Assembly: GCA_021521415.1 (NCBI GenBank)
Contig: JAIQDT010009155.1
Span: 50,687-114,686, forward strand
Length of the DNA stretch: 64,000 nt
Direction: 5' to 3'
Origin: Bidens hawaiensis
Lineage: Eukaryota > Streptophyta > Magnoliopsida > Asterales > Asteraceae
Positions 1-10,740 of the stretch are shown here, in pieces. Position 1 is the stretch's first letter. Every line of letters starts with the position of its first letter. A program made the position numbers and the translations under genes. The notes beneath the pieces were generated by a model, which was not told the DNA's origin, searched no databases, and worked only from the letters and a program-made list of their open reading frames with translations.

Positions 1-1223
1 CGAGGAACAAAAGATCGACTTCGGTCTTCCAGAGCTTTCACATATATACACCCTTACTACCCACGGTCCAGCCCGATTTATCCTGAAGTCCAAACCACGA
101 CAACCCTATCCGATTTTGAAAGTCACTTTAAACGATTCCTTTTGGAGAATTAGTTTTTCTTCGTAAAACGTGACTCCATACCGGAGGGAATGATCTTCCT
201 TCAAAATGGGTCCGAAAGTGTAGGATCTTAGGTCTTTAATAGCAGTAGGATCCTTGATTGTTAGTTTTAACCTTGATTCTTCTTTTTATTTATAGTGGAC
301 AACTTTGCTTCCTTGGGTAAGTTACCTGGTACAGAAGAGAAAACAAAACGGTTCCTTGCACTGGATACCGAGGTTAGAACCTTTCAAGCCCGTTTCATTG
401 AAGCTTTCTGTGAAATCTCCTCGGGTTCCAGTATGTAAAGTAAGTTTATTACAGTAATTTTAAGGTAAAATAAAATTAGTTAGAATACTTATCAGTTAAA
501 TTATCTTTTGTAGGCGCCAAGAAATCCCAGAAATCAGCTAGCATGTTTTCCTTAGAAGACATTGATAGTATGGTCACCTCCCCGGACATCAAGAAAGAAG
601 CTTTGAAGGCAGCAACCAGTTCCGAGCCCAAGACTGCAACGACTAGAGTTAAGTCCGCTGCTTCTAAAAGAAAGAGGTCCTCCGATCCCGAAACCCATTA
701 TGACACAGTCCTCTCTGTGAGTATCCTGTAACCTGATATTTTGAATTTTATATCCTTCTAACCCTGGTTACATGATTGTTTACAGGCTATGAATGCCTTC
801 AAAGAGCATTATGAAAAGGTTATCAGCCAGATGAGTGAGAAGCTGTCTGGGCTAGGGAAAGCCGTGGTTGCCAAGGACAAAGCCATGATTCAACTCTCCA
901 AGGACAAAAAGCAGTTGGAGGATCAGCTATCCTTAGTGGAAACCCAGCACCAAGAGGCAGTGAAGCAGGCTACAGACGAGGCTAAGATGTGGGCCGCTAG
1001 GTCGGTGTTCCAAGCACGGATTAAGATGGCGAAGGAGGCCGGTGATCCTGCTTTTGATAAGACGACCTGGGACGTGAAAAAGTGGAAGACTGCCCTGGAG
1101 GCTCTTGGTGGCGAAAATGATGAGGAGATGGCTGAGGAAAACGAAGCTGGAACCAGTGGTGTCAAGGAGGTGGCTGAAGCCGGTGAAGGAGAAGGTGCTG
1201 CAGAGGGCGAAGATGCAGCTTAA
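1..1223 (+). pseudogene. antisense, intron-containing additional ORF of the Tat element
   Basis: This ORF runs opposite to gag-pol. I read four exons: about 1-220, about 296-440, 514-716 and 786-1223 (stop at 1221-1223). The last intron (717-785) has a clear GTGAG donor and TTTACAG acceptor, and the exon starting at 514 follows a TTTTGTAG acceptor. Exon 3 is Lys/Ser-rich (RKRSSD, nuclear-signal-like). Exon 4 encodes a likely coiled coil (SEKLSGLGKAVVAKDKAM) and ends in a strongly acidic Glu/Gly/Ala tail. The first exon has a one-base loss in a T run near 150-160 that shifts the frame. From memory it resembles plant proteins annotated as 'putative gypsy-type transposase', which are retrotransposon accessory ORFs with no proven transposase activity. 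The N-terminus lies outside the window. The function is unknown. Confidence 0.6.
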
Positions 1224-2500
1224 GTGGGCGATGAAGGATATAAAAGACAAGGCCCGAGCCCACTTTTTTGTTTGTGTTGATGTTTTTTAAGTATAATTTG
1301 GTTTGTACTAAACAATAGTAAGTAGGGTTTAAGGATCACTGATCCTCAAGACAATTCTCAGGGGTACCGAAGCTAGATGGATCCTCTGTTTGTGGGGATG
1401 AAGCATTTGGTGCCTCTGACTTTTATTTTCCTGCATTTAAGAACAATTAGTGACACCTGTTTAACCCGGGTGGATGGTCCATCTTTTGTATGGTGAAATC
1501 CGGGTTAAATATTTTGGTAAGTCCAGGTGACTTATGCTTAATAATATAAAACTTTTAACTATCTGCTTGTTATTTGTTATTTCAAAAAGTTTGTTTGATA
1601 TATCTTTAGCTTCATTGTAAATTTTGAGAAATAATCTTGAATAAAAGATTTTAGGATAAACTATCCTTACGAAAAATATTTAGGATATAATATTCTTATA
1701 GAATAAATCGTAGGATAGAGTATCCTTAAAGAGATAACCCCTAAAACGTTTAAAAATTATTGCAACTAAGACAATGTAAATCCGTTAATAGAAACCATAC
1801 CAGAAGGTCTAGGTAGACCTAAGTTACCATTAGTATTGAACCTTCAGTGACCCTTGCCGAAATAACCTTAGGATTTTGAATCCGTAGAACTTTATCTTCG
1901 TGATGAACTTAAAAATCTGTTGCAAACAACTTATAACGTTAACTGGGATCAAACCCATTAAGCTGGGGACTAGCCCATGAAACTGGGGACAAGCCCATGT
2001 ACTGGGACAAGCCCGTGAACTGGGGACAAGCCTAAACTGGGGACAAGCCCAAAACTGGGGACAAGCCCAAATACGGATGTTAACTAGGGAACTCGCCCAA
2101 ACTGGGATTTAGCCCAATAGTAAGATAACGTGAAAACATTATAAACCGGTGGTATGGTACGTCTACCATAAATCTTAGGATCATCCATATAGCCGAAGAC
2201 AACGAAATTGTCAGCCACTAAGCGTGTACTGGTCCCGCTGCCCCGGACTACACGTTGGATAGCGTGTGCTACAGGCGAGAGTGTAGAAACTGTAATTCAT
2301 AAGAAAGGTGAAAACCTTTAAACCTTAGGGGATATGACCATCGGGGGTCATATCCAATCGTGGGCTAGGCCAAGGGAAATAGTAAAGTACCTTGAATGTA
2401 AATGAGAGGTGGCCAACCTCTAGATCATTACATATCTTATTAATATCCTGTATTGTTATTTAAAACTTGGAAGAAACAAATCGTTAAGAATATAATATCC
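1224..2500. other. non-coding spacer of the Tat element between antisense ORF and integrase
   Basis: There is no usable reading frame on either strand. The stretch holds the tail of the antisense ORF transcript, several words of the type AGGATA...TATCCTTA (about 1650-1730 and 2480-2600), and the minisatellite at 1941-2126. This is where a convergent antisense transcript and the gag-pol transcript would overlap. Confidence 0.6.
1941..2126. repeat. minisatellite, unit about 16-20 bp (CTGGGGACAAGCCCA)
   Basis: About nine imperfect tandem copies of AACTGGGGACAAGCCCA(TG) can be read, degenerating at both ends (ACTGGGATTTAGCCCAA, ACTAGGGAACTCGCCCAA). The repeat lies in the non-coding spacer between integrase and the antisense ORF. 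Each unit carries GGG...CCC arms, so single units can pair. Confidence 0.85.
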
Positions 2501-3570
2501 TTAAATTAATAAGAGATTGAAAAGAATAAAGGATAGGATAGATTTTACCAATTTTGAGGATCCTTGATCCTCTAAGGATAATATATCCTTACAAAATACT
2601 TGATCCTGATCAGAAAAAGTACTTCTTGAGGTAGCATTCCATGCTCTTGGTAACCTGTTGCCTTCCATATTGAGAAAATGATATGCCCCTTTTCGTGCCT
2701 CCGATTCGATCAGATAAGGACCTTCCCATTTGGGTGCTAACTTCTCATCGGCTGGATTGGTCGTGTTTTGGAAGGCTTTCCTCAAAACTAAATCTCCTTC
2801 TTGAAATCTTCTGATCCTAATATTCTTGTTGTATGTCCCAGCTACCCTTTGTTGATAAGCTGTCATTCTGATCTTGGCTAAGTCTCTGAGTTCTTCAACA
2901 GTATCCAAGTCTTCAAGGAGGATTTCTTCATTGGCCTCAGGATCACGGATGCTTATTCTTGCTGTAGGAACCACCATCTCCGTGGGGATAACTGCTTCCG
3001 ATCCAAACACCAATGAGAAAGGTGTTTGGCTTGTTGCATTTTTAGGCGTTGTCCTGTCAGCCCAAAGAACATAAGGTAGCTCTTCGGCCCACTTTCCCTT
3101 CTTGGATCCTAGCTTCTTCTTTAGATTGTTGATGATGATTTTGTTGCTAGACTCCGCTTGACCATTGGCTTGAGGATGCACTGGAGTTGAGGTAATCATC
3201 TTGATGCCCCAGCTATCACAAAAGTTAGTGGTTCTTTTCCCGATAAACTGGGAACCATTGTCACAAAAGTTTCCGAGGGGATACCAAATCTAGTAATAAT
3301 ATTTCTTTTAATGAAAGATATCACCTCTTTTTCGCGTACTTGAACGAAAGCTTCTGCTTCTATCCACTTTGAAAAGTAATCCATCATTGCAAGCATGAAT
3401 ACTTTTCCTCCTGGTGCCTTAGGTAATTTTCCTACAATATCCATACCCCATTTCATGAAAGGCCATGAAGAGGATATAGGATACATAGGTTCTGCTGGCT
3501 GGTGGAGGATGTTTGCATGTCTTTGACAAGCATCACATTTCTTTGAGTATTCCATTGCATATCTCTTCAT
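2501..3570 (-). pseudogene. Tat integrase
   Basis: The integrase inserts element cDNA into host DNA. The reading starts with the second half of the zinc-binding domain (CDACQRHAN), then the core with the first catalytic Asp in WGMDIVG. The second Asp (CDNGSQF context) is readable only in a shifted frame around 3240-3290, because a one-base frameshift separates 3570-3196 from 3199-2501. The Glu lies in QAESSNK. The C-terminal part ends in PKWEGPYLIESEARKGAYHF, the usual GPY/F region, and no chromodomain follows, as expected for Tat. The upstream His pair is decayed. Best called a pseudogene of the integrase part of pol. Confidence 0.85.
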
Positions 3571-3797
3571 TGCTGGCGAGAAGTATCCTGTTTTTAGAAT
3601 TCTAGAGAACAGGGCTCTACCTCCGGTGTGATTACCACATCACCTTCGTGAAAAACTTTGAGCACCTCTTGGATTTCAGGATCCTCGATGCACCTCAAGT
3701 ACGGACTTGCAAGAGATTTCTTGTATAGCATATCATTTAATAAAATGTATTGTGATACCTTGAGTTTGAAGGATTTGGGATTCTCAGTGGTTGGAAT

Positions 3798-4427
3798 CTA
3801 TCTAGTTTGAATGTATTTGTTGATTGGGAGGATCCATGATTCTCGATTATTCAAGGATAATGGATCCCAAAGTACAATCTCCTTGTCATTCGTTATCTCC
3901 CCAACTTCTTGTTCTCCTATTGCTGGCGAGAGAATATGAATGATTGGGATCTTCATGTCTTCTGGAATCTTCAAAGACGAGGCTAAATTTGTCAGAGCAT
4001 CTGCCCCAGCATTTTCTTCCCTTGGTACCTGTACAATACTAAATAATTCAAAGGATCTTGCTAATTCCTTCACAACATCTAGATATTTGATTAGTTTTCA
4101 CCTTCAACAGCATATGAGACATTAAAGTGGTTAGCAATCAATAATGAATCTAAATATACTTGAAGATACCTGATCCTCATACACTTAGCTAATTGCAAAC
4201 CTGCGATCAAAGCTTTATACTCTGCCTCATTATTCGTTGCTTGGAACCCACAGGTTATAGACTAGGGTAATATGTCCCCCCTGTGGCGATTTCAGTAGGA
4301 TCCCAAATTCTCTTCCTCTTATGTTGGAAGTGCCATCTGTGAAGAGTATCCAAGGATCCTTGGTCTCTTCTAGTTGCTGGACCTCCAAGTCAGCTTCTTT
4401 CTGCATGTCGCTACTGATATCAGCCAC
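3798..4427 (-). pseudogene. second (archaeal-type) RNase H domain of Tat pol
   Basis: The domain opens with PWILFTDGTSNIRG, where the Asp is the first catalytic residue, followed by GFGILLKSPQGG-like text. A later part reads MKELARSFELFSIVQVPREENAGADALTNLASS, with the usual C-terminal ADALTNLAS motif. A frame change separates 4427-4230 from 4073-3798. A duplicated RNase H downstream of the normal one is diagnostic of the Tat lineage of Ty3/gypsy elements. It would degrade the RNA strand of the replication hybrid. This copy is broken. Confidence 0.82.
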
Positions 4428-4469
4428 AAAGTCCGCGAGTGCTTGTGACTTGATGGCTGTTCTTGGTTC

Positions 4470-4955
4470 TTACTGAATATCATATGCACTCAGTTTCACA
4501 GCCCACTTAGCCATTCTACCTAATAACTCTGGTTTTCTAAGGACATTCTTAACAGGATAATTAGTTATCAAAATAATAGTATGAGTTTCAAAGTAATGTC
4601 TTAATTTGGTAGAAGCCATAATAAGTGCAAGAATTAATTTTTCTAAATGAGAATAACTGGCTTTTGCATCCAAAATACTTTTACTTACATAATAAACGTG
4701 ATGTTGTTCACCTTCATTATCCTTCACAAGGACGGCACTTACAACATTTCCTGAAACAGCTAGGTACAGATATAAGGATTCTCCATCCACAGGATTCATT
4801 AGAGCTGGAGCTGAGGATAAGTAAACCTTCAAGGCTTTGAGCGCAGCCTCATGCTCTTCTGGCCACTCAAACTTCTTATTCTTTCTAAGAATGTCGTAGA
4901 AATCCTGCACTTCTTGGAGGATCTTGAGATGAACCTGTTGATAGCGGCTATTCAT
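4470..4955 (-). pseudogene. first RNase H domain of Tat pol
   Basis: The fragment reads LYLYLAVSGNVVSAVLVKD, then HHVYYVSKSILDAKASYSHLEKLILALIMA and LRHYFETHTIILITNYPV, the normal gypsy RNase H connected to the end of RT. The first catalytic Asp is replaced (LAVS where LAVS/CDAS forms occur), as is common in Tat elements in which the second RNase H has taken over. It is linked to the RT fragment at 5018-5848 by a short broken stretch. Confidence 0.82.
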
Positions 4956-5017
4956 CCCGTGAGCCTTTGGACATCTTTAGCATTTGCAGGAGACTTCAAG
5001 TTGATGATGGCTTCTAT

Positions 5018-5848
5018 CTATTTTGGGCTTGCTTCAATTCCTCTTTTAGTCACCATATATCCTAGAAACTTTCCGGCCTTAACACCAAAGTGGCATTTTG
5101 ACGGATTCAGTTTCATGTTATATTGGTCAAGGATGTTGAAAGCTTCTTCAAGATCTCTGAGATGATCCTCAGCTTTCTTAGATTTCACCACCATGTCATC
5201 TATGTAGAATTCCATGGTTTTACCCAACTGATCCTTGAACATCATATTCACCAGTCTTTGATATGTTGCCCCTTCATTTCTTAGTCCAAAAGGCATAACA
5301 ATATAACAATATATGTCAGTAGGGGTCATGAATGCTATATCCTCTTAGTCGGATGGTTCCATCTGAATTTTTTGAAATCCAGAAGAAGCATCCATAAAAG
5401 TGAGCATCTCATGCCCTGTCGTTGCATCCACCATGGAGCCTATATGTGGTAACGGGAAAGGATCCTTGGGACATACCTTGTTTAAATCTGTAAAATGGAC
5501 ACATACCCTCCACTTTCCATTCTTTTTAGAAACAACAACCACATTAGCCAACCATCGAGGATATTTAACCTCTCTGATCATACCGGCCTTAAGAAGTTTT
5601 TCAACTTCTTCTTGTATGATCTTGTTCCTTTCAGGAGCGAATTTTCTTCTCTTCTGATGGACAGGTTTAATAGACAAATCAAGGCCCAATTTATGAGTGA
5701 TTACCTCTTTTGAAAAACCTGTCATGTCCAAATGTTTGAAAGAAAAAGTGGATTTTCTTTGCTTCAATAAGGATATCATATCTTCCTCTATCTTTATGGG
5801 GATACTGGATCCTAGGAACACCTTTATATCTGGATCCTCGGGATCCAA
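5018..5848 (-). pseudogene. Tat reverse transcriptase
   Basis: Two fragments in nearby frames cover most of RT. The first (5848-5345) has the fingers region with KLLKAGMIREVKYPRWLANVV and the first catalytic Asp in MLTFMDASSGFQKI. The second (5329-5018) has YIVMPFGLRNEGATYQRL and the catalytic box FYIDDMVVKSK, the standard Tat form. A stop at about 5346 separates them. The enzyme copies element RNA into DNA in the virus-like particle. The catalytic aspartates are present, but the reading frame is interrupted. Confidence 0.9.
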
Positions 5849-5911
5849 GGATACTTCTTTAATGTCTTTCTCCCGAGCTTCCAGAACGTCCCTAGGATGT
5901 TGCTGTGGTTG

Positions 5912-6517
5912 CTATGCTATAGTTTGTTTGGCTGTTGGCTTCATTGATGAAGAATAATAGTTCTTGGCCTCCGCCTGATCACCAACTATCTTCACAACTC
6001 CCCACGGAGTAGGTAGTTTGATACATTGGTGGTAAGTAGAGGCCACCGCCTTCATTCCATGCAACCAAGGCCTACCAAGAATAACATTGCAACAAGAAAT
6101 GTTATCAATGACACAAAATTTTTGATATGAATTTAACCATTCAATGTAAATTAAGAAATTGATGTCCCCCAATGTCTTCTTGGTTTCTCCACTGAAACCA
6201 ACTAATACCGATGTTCTTGGGAAGATTTCCGAGTCTGGAATATTCATGCTGGATGATGTTGACCGAGCTCCCACCGTCAACTAGGATCCTGCGCACATAA
6301 TGGTTAGCGATAAATAAGGAATAATCAAACCGTTATGGTGAGGATCCTGGATGTTTAGTTTATCTTCCTCATCGAAGAAAATCCTTTTGCCGGTTGTCAA
6401 AGTGGTGGATACAATCGGGCGGTCCCCGTTATCCAACTTGATCTCTATGGCGAGCCTTTTTGCTGCAGAGAAGGAAGTTCCACATATGTCCAATCCTCTA
6501 GAGATGAAATTGACCAT
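5912..6517 (-). pseudogene. Tat aspartic protease
   Basis: The protease active site RILVDGGSSVNII is readable on the minus strand around 6245-6295, but in a frame different from its flanks. Upstream, 6517-6281 carries KRLAIEIKLDNGDRP and ends at a stop just before the active site. Downstream, 6280-5912 carries LVGFSGETKKTLGDI and NVILGRPWLHGMKAVASTYH, the usual distal half. So at least one frameshift flanks the catalytic Asp. The protease would cut the Gag-Pol polyprotein. Confidence 0.85.
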
Positions 6518-6622
6518 TCGCGCATCCAGTTCATCCTGGGAGGATCCTGGAAACTCGAATCGAAGAAGATTCTCTTATCAGTTATTCGAGTAGTAGGAAT
6601 TATTGGTTCTTTCCCGCCGTCC

Positions 6623-8682
6623 TCAACGAAGGCCTTGGGATGTAGGGGAGAAACTTTGAAATAGATCCACGTCTCTGGAAATGAAGTTAATCACATGTGC
6701 ATCTGGCGGTGGTGGTGTTGCTTTTTGCGGTAGATCTTCAGGATCCTGGATCTTGGACTTTTTTCTACCCAAAAGTTCTTTGAAGTGGCCCTTATTCAGG
6801 AGGTATTCGATTTCCCTCCTTAAACCAATGCAATTGTCCGTCAAGTGGCCGAAATATTCATGGAAAGCGCACCATTTGGATTTGTCTTTGAATGTTGGCT
6901 TCTCGTTCTTTGGGGGCCATCTTGCTTTCTCCACTAGATCCTTCATGGCACAAATCAAGCCATGGGTATCTACAGAGAAGTAATATTCTGAGATGCCCGG
7001 GTAATCTTCATCATCGTCTCCTTCTTCAACAGCTCTGACATTTTGATTGTTGAACTTGGAGTAGGGCTTTGAGTTGTTATTCTTGTACGTGTATCCTTGT
7101 ATCCTGTCGGGAGATTCTTGTTTCGTTTGTCCCCCGAGACGATCCTGGATCCTTTTTTCATCTTCTAACCGAATGAATCTTAATGCCCTGTTTCTGACTT
7201 CATCTAAGATCCTGCATGGAGTCATCACAAGATCATCATAAATGGGGGAGCCCCTGTGAATTCCCATCTTGAATGCTTCTACAGCAGTAACCATGTCAAG
7301 ATTAGGGATTTCCAAAGCTTCCCTGCCAAACCTTGTAACAAAATCCCTAAAGGATTCATCATTAGGTTGGATAACTCGGTATAAATCACTAGTTAACTTC
7401 TCAAATTTCCTACTACAGGAAAATTGACTGTTGAACAAGTTAACTAAATGAGAAAATGAAGTAACAGAAAAGGGAGGAAGACTTAGCAGCCATTTGAGCG
7501 TGAATCCTGTCAGTGTGGGTCCAAAACATTTGCAAAGACAAGCCTCCTTGAGCCTTTCAGGAATAGGATTGATCTCCATCCGCTCTCTGTATTGTGCAAC
7601 GTGCTCCTCAGGATATGTAGTCCCATCATAGGTCTTCATGTTGAGGGTCTGGAATCGCTTAGGGATTTCAGCATCACAGATTGGTGGAGCAAATCTAGAT
7701 AACTTGTGGCTTCCCTCCGGTATCTCGGGAATAGGACGTATCACCCCGGGAACACTAGATATCATATCCTTGAGCTTTTGTAGTTTCTTGGCTGTAGCTT
7801 GGTTGATACATGTATCCTGCATGGAACCACGATTAGCTTCTAAGGATAAAGGATCATACAAGTTACCTCTTTGCTGAGCGAAGGTCGACATTCCGGATGA
7901 GTAGCTGAGATAAGAAGAGTCTTCTACAGGAGTTGGACCACTCGACACGATAGTTTGCATGGGAATGAAATCTCCTTCATGGACTTCCGGGGATCGTTGA
8001 TGTTGAACTCTTAAGGATCCTTGATTCTGATAGAAGGATCCTTGAGGTTGGAAATTATAGGATCCTTGGTGATATAACCCAGAGGATCCTGGTGGAAGGA
8101 TGGATGATCCTTGTTGGAAGTATGGGGATCCTTGAGTTTGCTGACCCAGGGACTCTTGTTGAAGGATAGATGATCCTGGCTGAACCAACGAGAATCCTTG
8201 AGTCTGTTGACCCATGGACCCCTATTGAAGGATAGATGATCCTGGCTGAAACAACGAGGATCCTTGAGCCTGTTGACCCATGGACCCCTGTTGAAAGATA
8301 GATGATCCTTGTATGAACTGAGCCATGGATCCCGGACTGGTGAAATCCTGCATCCTAGGCATCAGGGGAGTGTGATCCTCCGCTGGCCTCTTAGTCTTCT
8401 TGAGATCTACTATCTCACGAAGGATTCTCTGGTGGGTCTTGTTCTGCTGCTCCATGTATGCTTTAACCTGCGAAAACATAGATGAAACGTCACTGTTAGT
8501 ATTAACCACCAGCGCAGCAACAACGGTTTTCGAGCTCTAGAAGACTGCTAGCTACGTCTTGCTTCCAACAACAGCAGGCCTTGTGCTCCCGTGATTGGCA
8601 GAGGCATCGGTGGCAAAGTCCTTGATGAGAGAGGAACCAATGTTGGCATGGTTGATGAAGCAGAGGTTGATTGAGAGGCCAT
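6623..8682 (-). pseudogene. Tat gag, with repeat-rich N-terminal part
   Basis: Main frame 8509-6623, broken once by an in-frame TAG (8222-8224) inside a Gln repeat. It reads like CAG turned into TAG. The first ATG of the natural protein is probably at 8682 (MASQSTSASS), in another frame, so a frameshift or small lesion lies near 8520-8560. The N-terminal part is Gln/Gly/Ser-rich with 22-residue repeats. The middle has the conserved gag core (LKWLLSLPPFSVTSFSHL, NDESFRDFVTRFGREAL). The end has the nucleic-acid-binding stretch WCAFHEYFGHLTDNCIGLRR, as in other Tat gags. Structural protein of the virus-like particle. Confidence 0.87.
8099..8335 (-). repeat. 66-bp tandem repeat inside gag (22-residue units)
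   Basis: Copies start at 8099, 8165, 8231 and 8297 with a strict 66-bp period, so the reading frame is kept. Each unit encodes a variant of GSSILQQGSMGQQTQG followed by SSLFQP-like residues. The last copy is partial. A less regular Gln/Gly/Ser stretch continues to about 7990. Confidence 0.9.
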
Positions 8683-8747
8683 TGATAGTGATATGGGTAT
8701 GAAAAAATCGAAAATTGATGGGAATGATATGGATTATAGCACCAATT

Positions 8748-8765
8748 GTCACACGGTGGGTGCCA
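8748..8765 (-). promoter_or_regulatory. primer-binding site of the Tat element
   Basis: On the minus strand the LTR ends in ACA, followed by a three-base spacer and TGGCACCCACCGTGTGAC. The form TGGCRCCCACCGTG is usual for Tat-type elements primed by a host tRNA. It fixes the inner end of the LTR at 8769. Confidence 0.75.
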
Positions 8766-8768
8766 AAT

Positions 8769-9402
8769 TGTTTTGGATAAAAATCAGCTAAGGATAATGT
8801 ATCCAAATTTGTTATGTGAGGTCTAGTGCTATGCTAATAATAATGATTATATGAACGAAAATGGGATGAACACCGAGATTTGTTGCGAGGAAAAACCCTT
8901 TGATCTTATTCAGATCAAAAGAAAAAAAACCCCGGGTGATGACAACTCGTCGATCACCAATTTATTAATAACAAAAAAGTGTTACAATGGTTTGGAGATT
9001 ATGATCGATGTTACAAAGTAAACTAGTGAGTAGAGAGAGTTATTGATTCTACTATAGTGTGTGTGAGAGTACAAATGATCAATCTAATCAATCATATCTC
9101 GATGTTTATAAAGAAAATAAATACAACAACAAGTCCTATCTATCCGCCACTATTCCACTACTCTTCTAACGTTCATTGACAACGTGTTGGTAGCTTCCAG
9201 TAGCGAAATTTAAGGTGGACCAAGTCACAAAGCCGTTACTTCTGTTGATCAATAACCTAAACACATGAAACAATTTTTAATTATATTAACCTCTGAGGAT
9301 CCTTGATCTTCGACATGGTTCTGGAGCTCTTCGGGAGGATAACTGATCCAGACATATCTTCAAGGATAATATATCCTCAACAGAGAAAATATCAGCCCTA
9401 AC
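8769..9402 (-). mobile_element. 5' LTR of the Tat element
   Basis: On the plus strand it begins TGTTTTGGATAAAAATC right after the PBS and ends CAGCCCTAACA at 9402, so both termini are TG...CA. The length is 634 bp. It contains GGATCC words and AAGGATAATATATCC, matching the element interior. The candidate 5-bp TSD ATATC follows at 9403-9407. Confidence 0.8.
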
Positions 9403-9750
9403 AATATCAATCGTATCCTTAAACTATCCCTTGACGATACATGGAATATTCGAAGATCGTTCATGCATTAGCAAGCATTCATTCTTACATAAATCATATA
9501 AGACATACACTTACCACTTAAGGTAAGTGTATTAACAAGTCACATCGAATATGCACACAACCCCGAAAACATAACAAGGAAGTGGGGCTAGAAACTCACC
9601 TAACTCTGTTCCTTTCTCCGTTAATTGTTAATCTCTTCTTTAATTGAGCTCGGCTAACTATATATAAGTTATATGTTTCAATACTCATCTAATCTAATCC
9701 AAAGGCCTAGTATTATCTTAGTGTTGTTATGGTTTTCCTTTATTTTAACA

Positions 9751-10357
9751 CTAGTTTTTATCCCCCGTGTTACGGGGGTTGTTTTATATTGTTTGTTCTA
9801 ATATTTATTTATTTTTTGAATTTATATTTTTTTTATTGTATGAAAGTTAATAATATACTTATGGTTTGATGATAAATTGTTTCACAAATAAATGAGATGT
9901 TATAACCCGGTTTAAAAGCTATATGGTTTTGATTAGACCTAAGACCCGTTTATTTTTTTTACTATAAAATTGTTTTTTTAATTATAAATAATATTTATTA
10001 AAATTAATAATATACTTATGGTTTGATGAGATCCAAGACCCGTTTATTTTTTTTACTATAAAATTGGTTTTTAATTTAATAATATATTTAAAATAATTAA
10101 GATATTAATTTTTAGTATATCCTATTTTATAGGATTTTTACATCAATAATTTGATGAGAATAATTTTTAATTTAATGAGATGTTATAACCCGTTTAAGGA
10201 ATATCTGGGTTTGGTAAGACTCATACCCATGAATTTGGGTCAAATGCATGAGAAGCCTCCATTTAAAAATCAAGCAAATCTGTTGACTCCAAAAAAAGGG
10301 GGAGCGACCACATCGCGACACGTAGGATTTTATGTTTTCGTTTATATATATTATAGA
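9751..10357 (-). mobile_element. non-autonomous Helitron
   Basis: On the minus strand it starts with TC (TCTATAATATATATAAACG) preceded by A, and ends with a 7-bp-stem hairpin (plus positions 9762-9778, CCCCCGT/ACGGGGG), a short spacer and CTAG, followed by T. These are the Helitron hallmarks: 5' TC, 3' hairpin plus CTRR, insertion between A and T, no TSD. The length is 607 bp with no Rep/helicase coding. Three relatives lie at 31451-32933. Confidence 0.8.
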
Positions 10358-10459
10358 TTCTAGCGTTTTATCTCTTAGGTCCTTACATTACATACCTTCA
10401 CGCGTATGCACATATATGTATACATATACAGGTCGCCATGTATCCGGGTCTCAATTTAA

Positions 10460-10740
10460 GCGAACTGAGGTATGAGCGAACTTAGGTATAAGCGAACTTA
10501 TACATCAGGCAAACTTATATATAAACGAACTTAGATTTAAGCGAACTTTGATATCAGGCGAACTTATATATAAACGAACTTAGATATAAGTGAACTTTGA
10601 TATCAGGCAAACTTATATATAAACGAACTTAGATATAAGGGAACTTAGATATCAGGCGAACTTATATGCGGCGAAGTTCACAGTAGGCGAACTTGTATAC
10701 ATGCGAACTTATACGTGGGCGAACTTGCTCAGCGAACTTG
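10460..10740. repeat. GCGAACTTA minisatellite inside the Y LTR
   Basis: About twenty short units built on GCGAACTTA(TA) are present. In the middle they form a higher-order unit of about 56 bp (CAGGCGAACTTATATATAAA, then CGAACTTAGATATAAG...). The edges degrade to GGCGAACTTG. The array lies in the LTR between the Helitron and the conserved right part. Confidence 0.88.

Larger units (their letters stand above)
1..9402 (-). mobile_element. Tat-lineage Ty3/gypsy LTR retrotransposon, left end outside window
   Basis: Reading right to left, the order is LTR (8769-9402), PBS (8748-8765), gag, protease, RT, RNase H, a second RNase H, integrase, a non-coding stretch, and an ORF on the opposite strand. 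The second RNase H domain and the antisense extra ORF between integrase and the 3' LTR are marks of the Tat lineage (Retand/Grande-like). The 3' LTR lies beyond the left edge, so no LTR divergence or paired TSD can be read. The candidate right-hand TSD is ATATC at 9403-9407. The polyprotein is broken by frameshifts and stops, so this copy is dead, though many motifs are recognisable. The element is unusually rich in the word GGATCC. Confidence 0.88.

Noticed and set aside
8552..8806. Minus-strand open frame of 84 codons spanning the Tat leader and LTR end
   Set aside because: It crosses the PBS and LTR boundary, has no gag-like content, and lies out of frame with the MASQSTSASS reading that fits a gag start at 8682.
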